Shown: positions 10,991 to 21,742, counted from the stretch's first letter. The stretch: 64,000 nucleotides of DNA from Bicyclus anynana (GCF_947172395.1 NC_069110.1:6578127-6642126), one strand, 5' to 3'. The notes: generated by a model not told the origin, from the letters alone. Translations and numbers: made by a program.

Positions 10991-11227
10991 GTGATCCAAG
11001 GAGATGTAGACTATCCTTGAATACGGTTTTAATATTTGGCGTGAAGTTACTGAAATTTTGATGATTTTGTCATACCAGATGAAAATCTACGGAGTCAGAA
11101 AAATATAACTGGTATTTATTGAAGTTTAGCTCAAGGCCAATATCTCTAAATTTGTTGTAAATTTGTAATAAATCAGCTAACACTGTCTGTGAATCACTAC
11201 TTATAGGTTCAAAAGATTTTGAAATTT

Positions 11228-11990
11228 TTTACGAGCCTGCCTATTGCAGATTTTCGCCGCTAATCTCCGTAGAGTCGATCCCACAGCAATAGGGCGCACG
11301 CCACCGTCTTTTTTTGAAAGTTCAATGAGGTTTGCTCCGTAGAGCACTGGTGTAATTTCTTGATACACAGCTTTGTGACGCTTGAAACAAGGTGTTCCCC
11401 AGTAGTACCAGTTCCATGACTAGTTAGGTCAATCAGATGTTGCGGAGAAATGCCGTCTAGGCCCGACGCAGACCCTTTTGAGAACGATATGAGGGCTGCT
11501 ATAATATCCTTTTCAGAGTCTTGAAGACAAACTGAGGGATCAGAGGGTGAGTCCACAAAAATAGGAGGATGTTTTGATAACAATGCCGCTGCGGTCTCCG
11601 GTGTATCAGGTACCAGGGTGTCGTTAGAAAAAAGTAAGCGTGTTGCACCCCTGAGATCACCGTCGTGAATTTTCTCCTCGACCTTCTCAAACAGGTAATA
11701 TTTTCTTTTGCTGGGTCTGGGAGATAGATTAGGAATGGCTCTATTAGTACGAATATTATTTTTTATTTTCTGTGTTAGAGATGTGATACAGGATTTTTCA
11801 TCGGAAACATGGAGTATTTTATAGGAAAAGGTTAGGAGATTGTGCCATGCTTCTTCATTGTTGTGCCGAACGCACTTACTGATGACATCACTAAGTGCTT
11901 CGGCTACTGTGTAGCTGGCCTCATGTGGTACGCGTTTTATTATTATCGGTGTAGTCTGTTTGAGCCGGCCGAGGAGAGTATGAAATTTTA
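11228..11990 (-). pseudogene. Non-LTR retrotransposon reverse transcriptase fragment
   Basis: The minus-strand frame is free of stops for about 243 codons from 11990 to 11260, with FEKVEEKIHDGDLRGATRLL, then SFSKGSASGLDGISPQHL (finger region of a reverse transcriptase). After a frameshift near 11345-11375 a second frame gives YGANLIELSKKDGGVRPIAV and GSTLRRLAAKI, also typical RT motifs. The active-site FADD region is missing because the copy ends about 11228. The 5' side meets a SINE-B at 11991. It is a truncated, inactive copy, but with only one obvious frame break it may be fairly young. Confidence 0.8.
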
Positions 11991-12213
11991 GCTGGTGGGA
12001 GGCTTTGGCCGTGGCTAGTTACCACCCTACCGACAAAGACGTACCGCCAAGCGATTTAGCGTTCCGGTACGATGTCGTGTAGAAACTAAAAGGAGTGTGG
12101 ATTTTCATCCTCCTCCTAACAAGTTAGCCCGCTTCCATCTTAGACTGCATCATCACTTACTATCAGGTGAGATTGTAGTCAAGGGCTAACTTGTAAAGAA
12201 TAAAAAAAAAAAA
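11991..12213 (+). mobile_element. SINE-B, 5'-truncated
   Basis: 'GGCCGTGGCTAGTTACCACC', 'GTACGATGTCGTGTAGAAAC', 'CTCCTCCTAACAAGTTAGCC' and 'CTAACTTGTAAAGAATAAAA' with an A-rich tail. It directly abuts the reverse-transcriptase fragment. Confidence 0.8.
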
Positions 12214-12249
12214 ATGAAATGGGATTGTGGTATCGGATGATGGCGATGG

Positions 12250-12462
12250 CATTTTAAGAAATTAAATATCACGTGTCTCAAACGGTGAAGGAAAACATCG
12301 CGAGGAAACCTGCATACCAGAGAATTATCTTAATTCTCTGCGTGTGTGAAGTCTGCCAATCCGCATTGGGCCAGCGTGGTGGACTATTGGCCAAACCCCT
12401 CTCATTCTGAGAGGAGACTCGAGCTCAGCAGTGAGCCGAATATGGGTTGATTACGATGATAT
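12250..12462 (+). mobile_element. SINE-A, 5'-truncated
   Basis: Begins at 'CATTTTAAGAAATTAAATAT' in the body and runs to 'TATGGGTTGATTACGATGAT'. The tRNA head is missing, as expected from incomplete reverse transcription. Confidence 0.85.
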
Positions 12463-12489
12463 ATATTTATATATTTACTTTTTCCCGTA

Positions 12490-12746
12490 AGCGTAGCTGA
12501 AGTGGCAATGTTCAGGGCACATAGTTCGAAGACCCGATAGACGTTGGGGTCCCAGGGTTCTGGAATGGCGAACCCGCACTATAAAACACAGTGTTGGTCG
12601 ACCCCCCACCAGGTGGACTGACGACACCAAGCGAGTCGCAGGGATTCGCTGTATGCAGACGGCTCAGGATCGTGATGATTGGAAGTAACTAAAAAAGGTC
12701 TATGTCCTACAGTGGACGTCCATCCTCTGATATGATGATGATGATG
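12490..12746 (+). mobile_element. RTE-type LINE 3' end
   Basis: 'AGCTGAAGTGGCAATGTTCA', 'GACGTTGGGGTCCCAGGGTT', 'CAGGTGGACTGACGACACCA', 'CAGTGGACGTCCATCCTCTG' and an ATGATGATG tail. Confidence 0.85.
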
Positions 12747-12749
12747 TGT

Positions 12750-13670
12750 CCATAGTTCCTGCGAGGTTTAAAAAAAAACTGAATTTCACGCAAACGAGAT
12801 CGCTAATGTGATATATCATTACGAAATCATCCTTGTAAAGTTGTTTTTATTACGAAACACTAAGTAAAGCTTAGTGGAAAAAATCGATGCAAGTAATATT
12901 GGTCGAAAGACTCACGTAAACACAAAGGGATGGGGTGCAGAGGAATGCAGTGGTAAAAAACGATTTACAGTTAGTTGCGGGGGTGGCAACGTAGAACCGG
13001 TTTCTATTCGACCCACTGTCACGTTATCCAACTTAGCCGAAACTAAATTTGAAGCTGCAGTCGAAACTATTTTAACTTTGCTTTTATTTATTAGTTAACG
13101 TAATAAGCTGGGGGTAAATAAGTAACTTTTTCAGTGTTTTTCAAGTCATACAAAGCCAAAAAAAACAGAATTAATTTTTTTATAATATTTTGTTTGTTGT
13201 TACTAGTTGTGAAGTAACTAAAATTTTAACAACTACTAATATTTTAGTTAGTTTAAACCTAACCTTCTTCGTATGATGGTCTCAAATCGTGCCAATTTTC
13301 ATTTGAGTTACTTCAGGTTTAGAGCGTAATGCCCGGTCAATAACACAGACAGACAGTCAAAAAATATATTTTTGGCTTCAGCATCGATTATCACCTTCCA
13401 ACAAAAATTTATGTACTGAATTGGTCCTATTATAGTTTTGTTATAAGTTTATATACACTGGCAGATGCATAGTTTCCGTTGCCGCTGAAATAAGGGAATA
13501 AAATATAGATTATGTTAGGATAAGTTAGCTTAAGTTCCATATTATATTCTTTCTCAATAAAAAAAAAGTTTATGTTAATTATAAATAGCGTGGCTTTCTA
13601 GTAGTGAAATAATTGTCAAAATCAGTTATCAGTTATCCAGAGATTACCCCTTACTATCTCACCATTCTTA
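12750..13670. other. Intergenic, no supported gene
   Basis: One open frame of 74 codons (12874-13098) has no recognisable domain. The rest is AT-rich and may contain old family C debris from about 13420. Confidence 0.4.
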
Positions 13671-14380
13671 TAACATATAAATGCGAAACGTTCATCACGA
13701 AATTTCGAAAATAGCTTGACGTACAAAGATAAAATTTGACAGGGAGGTAGTCTTAAGTTAATAAGTATCCGCTAACCGGATTTTTCGATTAAGGCCGGAT
13801 TAAAGAGGCCTAAAGGCTCTAGCAAGTTTGTTTAAAAGTCTTTAATTTTTTATGTTACAAACTTGAAATTTGGCATGGAGGTAGTAAACGTTTTCTGTAA
13901 ATGGATTTTCAATGGAATTTGCAATTTGCGTTTTATCCATTAACTAACGGACCCGGTCAAGCTTCGCTTTGACTTATGTGCAATTCTTCCTTACCCCTAC
14001 TCTACCCCTACCCTACCCCTTCTCTACCACTACCCTACCCCTACCCTACCCCTACCCTACCCCTACCCTACCCCTACCCTACCCCTACCCTACCCCTACC
14101 CTACCCCTAGCCTACCCCTACCCTACCCCTACCCTACCCCTACCTTACCCCTACCCTACTCCTACCCTACCCCTACCCTACCCCTTGACCCTTAAACGTT
14201 TGTATGGGAAATAGAAAAGGGTCGTTTTTATGGTTTTCCCGGCAATTAATCAAATTTTTCTCACCTTTTAAACCTTCCCTATACCTCCACAAACATTTCA
14301 AGACCAAGATAAGATAAATCCGTTCAGCCGTTCTCGAATTCATTTTTGTATATATAGATTACAGGACACCCTGTATGATG
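13670..14380. mobile_element. Compound repeat carrying a telomere-like minisatellite
   Basis: 'ATAAATGCGAAACGTTCATC' and 'GCGGATTAAAGAG'-like interspersed sequence precede 'ACGGACCCGGTCAAGCTTCG' and the C-rich minisatellite; 'AAATCCGTTCAGCCGTTCTC' follows. The same GGACCCGGTCAAG.TTCGCTTT block borders the G-rich copy at 57.96-58.16 kb, so the minisatellite travels with a mobile element. Confidence 0.6.
13991..14185. repeat. 11-bp minisatellite (CCCTACCCCTA)n
   Basis: About 17 units of an 11-bp unit with few changes. The opposite strand reads GGGGTAGGGTA and can form G-quadruplexes. It is not the insect telomere repeat (TTAGG). Confidence 0.9.
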
Positions 14381-14514
14381 TATTAACATCCAGCTAATGG
14401 GAAACACCCATGCTCGTGACACAAATATTTTTCAGTTTAGGGAATCGTACTCACAGCCGTGATTGCAGAAGACATGGTCACTACCCTTTGCGTCACGCGG
14501 CCGTCATATATTAG

Positions 14515-14735
14515 TAACTAGCAGACGCCCTCGAATTCGTTCGCGTAAAATTCAGTTTTTCATAAATCCTCTAGGAACCTTGGATTTTTCCGGGATAAAA
14601 ATTAGTCTTTATGTTAATCCAGAGTACACTCTATTTCTATTCTAAATTTTATTTAAATCGCTTCAGTCGCCGCAGCGTAAAGGAGGAACAAACATACATA
14701 CACATAAACTATCGCCTTTTTAATATTAGTGTGAT
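14515..14735 (-). mobile_element. Family C element
   Basis: Minus strand: 'ATCACACTAATATTAAAAAG', 'GATTTAAATAAAATTTAGAA', 'GGATTAACATAAAGACTAAT', 'TTTTATCCCGGAAAAATCCA' and 'CGAATTCGAGGGCGTCTGC'. Confidence 0.7.
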
Positions 14736-14859
14736 TTTGAAAATACAATTCACAAATTCGCTTCACGCGCATGCTACCAACTTATAAGGGGAAATTAATG
14801 AGCGAATATAAGGTTTAGAACCATTTTACTTTAAAATACGATATGTGTTAAATTTGAAC

Positions 14860-15070
14860 CGATCTCCCCGCGGGTGGACGGTCATCAATTTGGCGAGGGG
14901 CGCGCGGGGCGGGGTGAGGCGAGCTCAGCCTCGACTAACCCCTTATTTTACATTTCACACTCCGGGAAAATCGTTAGAGAAATCTGCGTAACGTGCATGT
15001 CCGAGACATACGCACACAAGCAAGCAGCCGATGTATACGCGCCGTCCGAGCCACCCTGCCCATCCTCGGA
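14860..15070. other. GC-rich patch, possible CpG-rich promoter or repeat
   Basis: 'CTCCCCGCGGGTGGACGG' and 'GGGGCGCGCGGGGCGGGG' stand out in an AT-rich setting. No gene, TATA box or splice signal can be tied to it. Confidence 0.4.
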
Positions 15071-15314
15071 TATCGACCAAACTTCAAGAAATCCTCTTAC
15101 CTATACGTACATGTATGTAAATTGAAATCAGATACCTACGCAGTGTTGTAATTTAAATATTTTCGTTTGTACCTACGGTACAAGCGATCTACAATGACCT
15201 TACCCTCATTCGGTTTTTGACAATCGTTGTAACCTAAAGTACAAAATACTTTTTAGAATTTAAACTACCGGGAGTGTTATTCATATTTATTTATCATGAA
15301 ACGTCATTATAAAA

Positions 15315-15443
15315 TCACGTGATACAACGTCGGAGTATGCCCGACTAGTTTCGATTCCATACGGGGCCCTTAGTCATGAGCTGGTTCTTGCAACGCGGCA
15401 CGATCCAAACTGACTGGGCATACTCCGACGTTGTATCACGTGA
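15315..15443. mobile_element. Short TIR element, 28-bp perfect inverted repeats
   Basis: 15315-15342 (TCACGTGATACAACGTCGGA...) is the exact reverse complement of 15416-15443. The arms continue with lower similarity inward (CCGACTAGTTTCGATTC against CCAGTCAGTTTGGATCG). The spacer is about 70 bp with GGGGCCC. Confidence 0.8.
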
Positions 15444-15599
15444 ATTTTAGCCGTGTCTCATAATAAATTAAAAATAAACGTAAATACGAAGTACTTAACT
15501 TTTCAGTGAAAAGCTGTTAATTTAAAATTACAAACAGAAGCTTTAATTTCCTTAGGTCCCTATATATGCTTAAATCTTTAAAACCACGCAACGGATTTT

Positions 15600-15714
15600 T
15601 TAATTGATAGAGTGATTGAAGAGGAAGGTTTATATGTATAATAACATCCATGTGTCCCGCGGGATTTGTGAAAAACCGAAATTCACGCGGACGAAGTCGG
15701 GGTCCGCTAGTTAT
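15600..15714 (+). mobile_element. Family C 3' part
   Basis: 'CCCGCGGGATTTGTGAAAAA', 'CGAAATTCACGCGGACGAAG' and 'GGGGTCCGCTAGT' match the right end of the 27.6-kb copy. Confidence 0.65.
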
Positions 15715-15864
15715 ATTTAAAGACCACTTCAAACGGAAGCTTCTAGCAATAAACACTTATCTTCGTAGTAAACAATTCGCAATTCCTACTAATTAGCTTC
15801 GAGTAAACAAAATAGAGCATCTGAAATGTTATTAAATAAATACCCATTTACTCATTCTGGAGTG

Positions 15865-15905
15865 TACTTATAATATAATCTGCTACACTTATAATATAAT
15901 CTGTT
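15865..15905. repeat. 21-bp direct duplication
   Basis: ACTTATAATATAATCTG occurs twice in a row with period 21. Confidence 0.75.
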
Positions 15906-16045
15906 AGACAAAGGAAATTTTCCATCGCAAAATAATTTTAAAAGGAACTCAAGTGGGGACAGCTCAGTTTTCATTTTTATTTTTTAATTAATATCTTTAT
16001 TGGGAGTCCTTATTTCTAAGATTTCGTATATAAACAAACAACAAT

Positions 16046-16148
16046 ACACGTGCGACGCCGTACTCACACCGCGCTCGCACCGCATCCGCACCGGCGCCGC
16101 AATTTTTTGACGTCTAATTCTAAACACCGTTTACACAGCATTATCGAG
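16046..16148 (+). repeat. CGCACC-rich interspersed repeat, copy 1
   Basis: 'CCGCATCCGCACCGGCGCCG', 'CAATTTTTTGACGTCTAATT' and 'TTACACAGCATTATCGAG' match 18801-18893 in inverted orientation. Confidence 0.75.
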
Positions 16149-16167
16149 CATTACTATTACTATACTA

Positions 16168-16631
16168 CAGTAAAAGCTCATTATTCGCGGGGGATACGTT
16201 CTCTAAATGTGTCGCGAATACAGAAACCGTGAATATGAATTGGTATTTATATGGGATACGTTAGTGGTTGACAAAACAAAATAATAAATATATAAAGAAA
16301 AAACAATTAATTGAAGTTATTGATTAACTATTATCTTCAATCTTAGACATTGGTTGAAGAATTTTGAATTTTTTTTAGCTTGAAATTTTTTACAAGCTTC
16401 TTCTATTCAGTGTGGTTTTAAGCAGTGGCTTTCTTAAACCATCCATTCGCAATTTCGGCAATAGGTATTTGCAAGTTGAAGTTTAAATTTGCAGATTTTA
16501 CGTCAGTTTCGTCAGTCAGATCCGCAAATAACTAAATATTTAGCCGCGAATGTTGGAATTGGGACGCAACTTTTGAATCCGCGAATAGTGAAAACGTCAA
16601 TAAAGAAAGCGTGAATAAGGAGCTTTTACTG
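16168..16631. mobile_element. Tigger/pogo-like MITE, 464 bp, TA target
   Basis: Terminal inverted repeats CAGTAAAAGCTCATTATTCG and CGTGAATAAGGAGCTTTTACTG, flanked by TA on both sides (16166-16167, 16632-16633). CAGT ends, TA target and CGCGAATA-rich subterminal DNA fit Tc1/mariner elements of the Tigger/pogo type. There is no transposase frame inside. Confidence 0.8.
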
Positions 16632-16771
16632 TATTACATTACTATACATACCTCTGTTGTGTTACATTAGTAGAAGTATCTGTTCTACAATGTCTGAGTT
16701 TAGCTAGAAAAAGAAAATTTTACTTGCTTACTTGTGCTTGCTAAATAGTGGCAAACAATGATGTTAAATCC

Positions 16772-16997
16772 TGTTAGATGTGTTACTAGGTCATGAAAAA
16801 TGAGACGCTCAAAAAAGGAAATTTCCACATCTCAATGTTAGTTGTGACAATTTAAACAAATAATATCTAAATATCGTCTACAACGTCGAGTTGTGTGTTC
16901 AGGAAGCGTAAAAACTATATATACATAAATAAATATTGGAATTAAAGACAAAATTGTGTATGTGTGCGCTCAGTTTTGTAGCCTATTCTTCAGATCA
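16772..16997 (+). mobile_element. Solo-LTR-like repeat, copy 1
   Basis: Begins TGTTAGATGTGTTACTAGG and ends CAGATCA. It holds a TATATATACATAAATAAAT block (TATA-like and polyA-like) before 'GGAATTAAAGACAAAATTGT'. It matches 20736-20975 in the same orientation at high identity. TG...CA ends and the promoter/polyA layout suggest an LTR; no clear target duplication is visible. Confidence 0.55.
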
Positions 16998-17626
16998 CTT
17001 ACTCGCGCGACCAAATCAACCTGATAAGAACACAAAACATTACGATATCTATACAACATTTTAGAGATATTCAATAAAACTATTAAAAATTTTAATAAAC
17101 TTGCGGATATTCGATATTCGATTAACCTTTGTTTGTATGAAACTGTCAAGGTCAAAATCCAAAATAATTACAGCGACAGAATGTTTTATAATTTTCTATA
17201 TTGTCAATGTCAAAAAATGCTCCACTTCTTCCCTACATTCTCCCGTCTAAAATATATCGTATGGAATACAAAATAGAGTACAATTACGTTTTATTTCAAA
17301 GTGTTTGACGTGTTGGGTACTGTCGCGCACTTGAGGTTATAAGTAGAAGCATAATATTATCTTATTGTTTGTAATGAGTTTTTATTAGTAGTACGTTTTT
17401 GCATTTATGAAGTTTTCGTCCGAAAGTCTATAGTAATATAATTAATTACACTATGTGATAATACTAAAAACAGGAGACAATTTTGTAACTGCATTAAAAT
17501 AAAATTAATATTGATTTTAATTAATTTGATTTGTGAAATATTGTTAAGGTATTAGTTTTACGTTTATACATATAGTCTAAGATAAAGTAACACAATATTA
17601 TTTTTTGCAAACATCGGTTCATATCG

Positions 17627-17722
17627 GTGCATACCTCAGAATGTTCTTAATTATTAAGTGTGTGATGTCTGACAATCCGCGTTGGGCCAGCGTGGTGGAC
17701 TATAAGCCTAACATCTCTCAAT
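17627..17722 (+). mobile_element. SINE-A fragment
   Basis: 'TGTGATGTCTGACAATCCGC' and 'GTTGGGCCAGCGTGGTGGAC' match the SINE-A body; both ends are lost. Confidence 0.7.
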
Positions 17723-18212
17723 AGGAACAACTTTTGGTTATGTATTTTAAATCTATGAAATTTTCCGTCTGCAAAGTTGTAGCAAAAATTAAATTGTAGT
17801 TTCACTTTTTCTTAGAAGATAATAATTTATAACCTCTTTTATATTTCAGAAGTATGAAGACCAATTGAAATCAATGTTAATTTTTATTTTATTTATTTAC
17901 GAAATTGTCTTTTGTTTGTAGAATTATCACATAATGTTTTTATATAATATATAATAATATTTGCAATCAGTAGCAATCACTTCATAGATGAAAAAACGCA
18001 CTGCCTACGCTAAAAAGTCATTTATATATAATAAGGATAATATCATGCTTATAAAAACACAAACGATGCATTATTTAAAAATAAATTTGATTACTGTAAG
18101 GTCCCTTGTCCTTACCGTAATAGCAGTAAGTCACCGTCTCACCACTACGCTATAATGGCCAGCTGCACACGTCCGCCTCCTCTCGATGCCAGCCATAGAC
18201 TGGCCGCTCTCG

Positions 18213-18278
18213 CCCACTACCGGTGTATATATACACGAACACTACCCCACTACCGGTGTATATATACACGAACACTAC
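18213..18278. repeat. 33-bp perfect tandem duplication
   Basis: CCCACTACCGGTGTATATAT...GAACACTAC occurs twice, head to tail. Each unit contains the palindrome TGTATATATACA. Confidence 0.85.
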
Positions 18279-18800
18279 AATTACGATAAAAAAGATTACA
18301 CTAAGTTTACCCTAATTTATAGACATATGCAATTACGGACTATTTTTTTTAGAATTAAAAAAGTGTAACAAATCCGTTATACAAAATTTTTGCATAACTA
18401 TAAACGATTAAACACGCAATGGAAGTTCACAAAAAGAATATTTTTTTTCAGTTTTCGCCACATTTTTCACTGTTACTCTGGTCCTATTGGTCGTAGAGTA
18501 TTAACTAACTTTTTTTATAGCCTTTGATATGACCTTCTTCAATAAATGGTCGTTTGTCACAATTTTTCCTCGATTCGTTCATGAGATCAGCACGTTATAA
18601 TGGAATTAATTTCTGACATAAAAGTGGTTATTGAATGAGGCTTGAAAAATTTAAATAATTTAACTTGTACAATTTTATTTTTGCCACAATTTGTATAAAA
18701 AGAAAACAAGTAAATTTTTCTTTTTCTTGCTAAACTTGGACATTGTAGAACGTGTACTTATACTAATGTGACAAAATAGACGTATACGTATAGTTCCATG

Positions 18801-18893
18801 GTTGATAATGCTGTGTAGACAGTGCTTAGAATTTGACGTTAAAAAATTGCGGCGCTGGTGCGGGAGCGGTGCGGGTGCGGTGCACTGTACACG
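18801..18893 (-). repeat. CGCACC-rich interspersed repeat, copy 2
   Basis: Inverted relative to 16046-16148: 'GATAATGCTGTGTAGAC', 'TTTGACGTTAAAAAATTGCG' and 'GTGCGGGTGCGGTGCACTG'. Confidence 0.75.
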
Positions 18894-19729
18894 AACGCTT
18901 AGGGTCACTTTTGTCTTGTTCAAAGATAAATATGGCAAAGACGAAATTTGTAAACAAGCTATCAGACACTTCCGAATCACACCCTACTATTTTCTTCATT
19001 TCTTATTGAATTGTAAAAGTCTATAAAAAGCATAATGAAATAAAAAATTTCAAAATACCATACTTAAATTTATTAAATACCTTAATGTTGTAAAATAAAT
19101 GAAAATACGTCGTTTTTAGTAAAGTTTAAATTTTTTCTTTCGGATTTCATAGATTACATTTAGGTACCTATGTGTTCGAAAATAAAACAGATTTCACTTC
19201 CAACTTAAAACCTTTCATGATACGGTTGCATTTGCCTCAGCGCTTACGTTGAACACTCTATAAAGAAGGCCAAACTGATCCTCAACAACGTTAAACAATA
19301 AATAAAATCTTTTAACTTGTATTTTGTTTTATAATAGAGGTACTAACAAATATTGTCTACGATATTCCTGCGAAGTTCTTAAGAAAATTCAATCTTAAGC
19401 TCGCTGAACAGGAGTGAGTGTTATTTCTGGAATAAAATACTTAGCTTAACTATCCTTATATCAGCTGCCAGTCTGCCAGTGAAAAAAGCATCAAAGTTGG
19501 TCCAGCTTCTGAGATTTGCCGAAACAAACAGACATAAAAAACAAAATGTTTAAAAATATATTTTTCGTAATAAGTGTTGTTAATTTCTAATTACAAACTG
19601 ACACTTCAATTTTATTTATTAGTAGTCGTCGATTAGGCCGTCATGATATTCTATAAGTTATTTAAACAGTTAAAAATATTAATGTTGTTACGCTTGTATT
19701 TATATCTCCCCAGTTTTATTGTGCGGACA

Positions 19730-20240
19730 TAAAATTGCACGCGGGACGAAATGGACGGCGCTAAGCCGCGGAACAAAAGTCGAGGAGATCTATTGAGAGA
19801 GGTCGCAGCGGGACCGCGAGCCTAGTGGTCACATACATTATTACCGAACAGTGTCACTATGCAAATGTATGTAAGAAGGCTTTGTTCCTACACACTTACG
19901 AACACGGGGCGGGGGGCCTTCTCCACATAATCCGAGTATCCCCCACCAGGCGCGAGGCTGTCGGTTCTTGCCAAAGATGGCTCTACGCATGTGAGTGTAC
20001 ACACGCGGCACTTTCTCTTGAAGCTCGCCACTGGCTTTTAAAGAGGGTGGTGGGTGGTGGGTAGGTGGTGGCGGGTGAACGTTCCGGCCGGGTGACCACG
20101 GTGGGCGGCGAGCGGACGCGCGGACCTACGTGCCGACTGTGCCTCGCTCGCAGCACGCAGCTTCTCCTAATGCAACAACTCCTAACTCTTCCTGTTATCC
20201 TGGTACCTTGGTCACTATTGCTCGGAGTATATACACTAAA
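19730..20240. other. CpG-rich block, function unknown
   Basis: The GC-richest stretch of the left half, with GGCGGCGAGCGGACGCGCGG near 20103. Open frames occur on both strands (19825-20064 and 20065-20319 plus; 19983-20255 minus), as expected from high GC, and none resembles a known protein. It could be a promoter with a non-coding first exon, or a mobile element. Confidence 0.35.
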
Positions 20241-20735
20241 ATTATATAGATACAAAGTTTGTGACTTTGTGAGGTATCTGAATATGCTGAAAAACCGATG
20301 TTTAATTTTAATTCAATAGACACGTTATTTGTGAGTGTATATTTATGGTTATATTTTAAAAGAAATAAAGGTTTATTAATAAAAAAATATTAATTATTTA
20401 TATTCGGTCAGTAAAACTTATAGCTAAGCTAAAAAATAAATTGAAAAAAAAAATAACTAAACGATAAATGAAAAACAAATAGAAGCACACTGACCAAAAG
20501 TGGTGATTTTATCAGCGTATTCCCACGAACTAGGTATGCGGCTGAAATCGCTATAGCAGATACCCAGTCTGCTATAGCGATAGTCTAGTCTTATGATAAA
20601 AAAATCATTACACTAGCTGAAACCACAAAAATATAATTTGAAAGGTTAAAAATTTTAACAATCGATATTGGTTATTTTTTAGCTATACTAAGAGACAAAG
20701 TTCCTTGCGTTAACTACAATGATATAAATTAATAC

Positions 20736-20975
20736 TGTTAGATGTGTACTAGCGCATGAAAAATGGGGCGCTCAAAAGAGGAAATTTATTCACAACTCAA
20801 TGTTAGTTGTGGTCAATAACGAACGTTATTTAAACAAATAATACCTAAATTCGTCTACAATGTCGAGTTGTGTGTTCAGGAAGTGTAAGAACTATATATA
20901 CATAAATAAATAATGGAATTAAAGACAAAATTGTGCATGTGTGCGCTCAGTGTTGTTAGCCTATTATTCGCATCA
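20736..20975 (+). mobile_element. Solo-LTR-like repeat, copy 2
   Basis: TGTTAGATGTGTACTAGCGC start and GCATCA end; same internal order as 16772-16997, including 'CGTCTACAATGTCGAGTTGT' and 'TATATATACATAAATAAAT'. Relative to copy 1 it has a short extra segment near 20812-20826. Confidence 0.55.
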
Positions 20976-21570
20976 CTTTTTGCGATGATTTTTTAGGGAT
21001 GAAACCGATCTATAGTATAAAATTATCATAGGTGAGCTAAATAGGTACTCGTATGCAATAACTTATAATATTTTTGATTATAAAAAGGAATAATTTTTCC
21101 TAACATTAGTTAATTCGATTTGTAGGCTAAAATTAAGCTAGCTCATTTATTCGTTGCCTGCAAATGCCCAGAAGATTTAACTTAATTGAGTGTACTCAGT
21201 GTCCTCGCGAAATGATAATCCTGAGTTCCCGAAATACCTGTAAGTAACAGATGTTAATTAGAACACCGTCCGTACTCAGCACGGTGGAAAGAAAAAAATA
21301 ATAATTTAAACAGGTCGTAATTAGAGATGTTTACATAACTGTAAAACAAATATTTTCTCAATTTTTAATATTTTTTTCCGGCAGAGGGGTCGGGTTTAAG
21401 CATATTTATTTTACTCGAAAGCTAGAGGAAAAATCTAAAATTACATCTTCTGGGTGATTTTTAAAGTGAAATGACTCCTGCCGGCTTTTTAATAGATACT
21501 GGTTAAACGATTAGTTGGATTTTCGATGCGATTTTCAGCTAAGATACCATTGCAAGTATCGTTCGTCCGT

Positions 21571-21742
21571 TATCACCCCATATTCGGCTCACTGCTGAGC
21601 TTGAGTCTCCTCTCAGAATGAGAGGGGCTAGGCCACGCTGGCCCAATGCGGATTGGCAGACAGAGAATTAAAAAAAAATTCTGGTATGCAGGTTTCCTCA
21701 CGATGTTTTCCTTCACCGTTTGAGATATGTGATATTTAGTTG
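21571..21742 (-). mobile_element. SINE-A, partial
   Basis: 'CCCCATATTCGGCTCACTGC', 'GAGTCTCCTCTCAGAATGAG', 'CCAATGCGGATTGGCAGACA' and 'GGTTTCCTCACGATG', read from the + strand. The tRNA head is missing. Confidence 0.85.

Larger units (their letters stand above)
17000..20735. other. Intergenic region between the two LTR-like repeats
   Basis: No gag, protease, RT or integrase is visible, so this is not the interior of an intact retroelement. It holds a SINE-A fragment (17627-17722), a 33-bp duplication (18213-18278), a repeat at 18801-18893 and a GC-rich block at 19730-20240. Confidence 0.55.

Noticed and set aside
13991..14185. Internal telomere remnant or chromosome fusion site
   Set aside because: The unit is CCCTACCCCTA, not the insect CCTAA, and the array has the same mobile-element flank at a second site.
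13969..14214. Proline/leucine/tyrosine-rich open frame
   Set aside because: It is a translation of the 11-bp minisatellite, which has no stops in this frame by chance of its unit.
19825..20319. Series of open frames in the GC-rich block
   Set aside because: High GC lowers stop frequency; frames exist on both strands and none shows a known motif.
16772..20975. One complete LTR retrotransposon
   Set aside because: The 3.7-kb interior has no gag/pol similarity and contains unrelated repeats.
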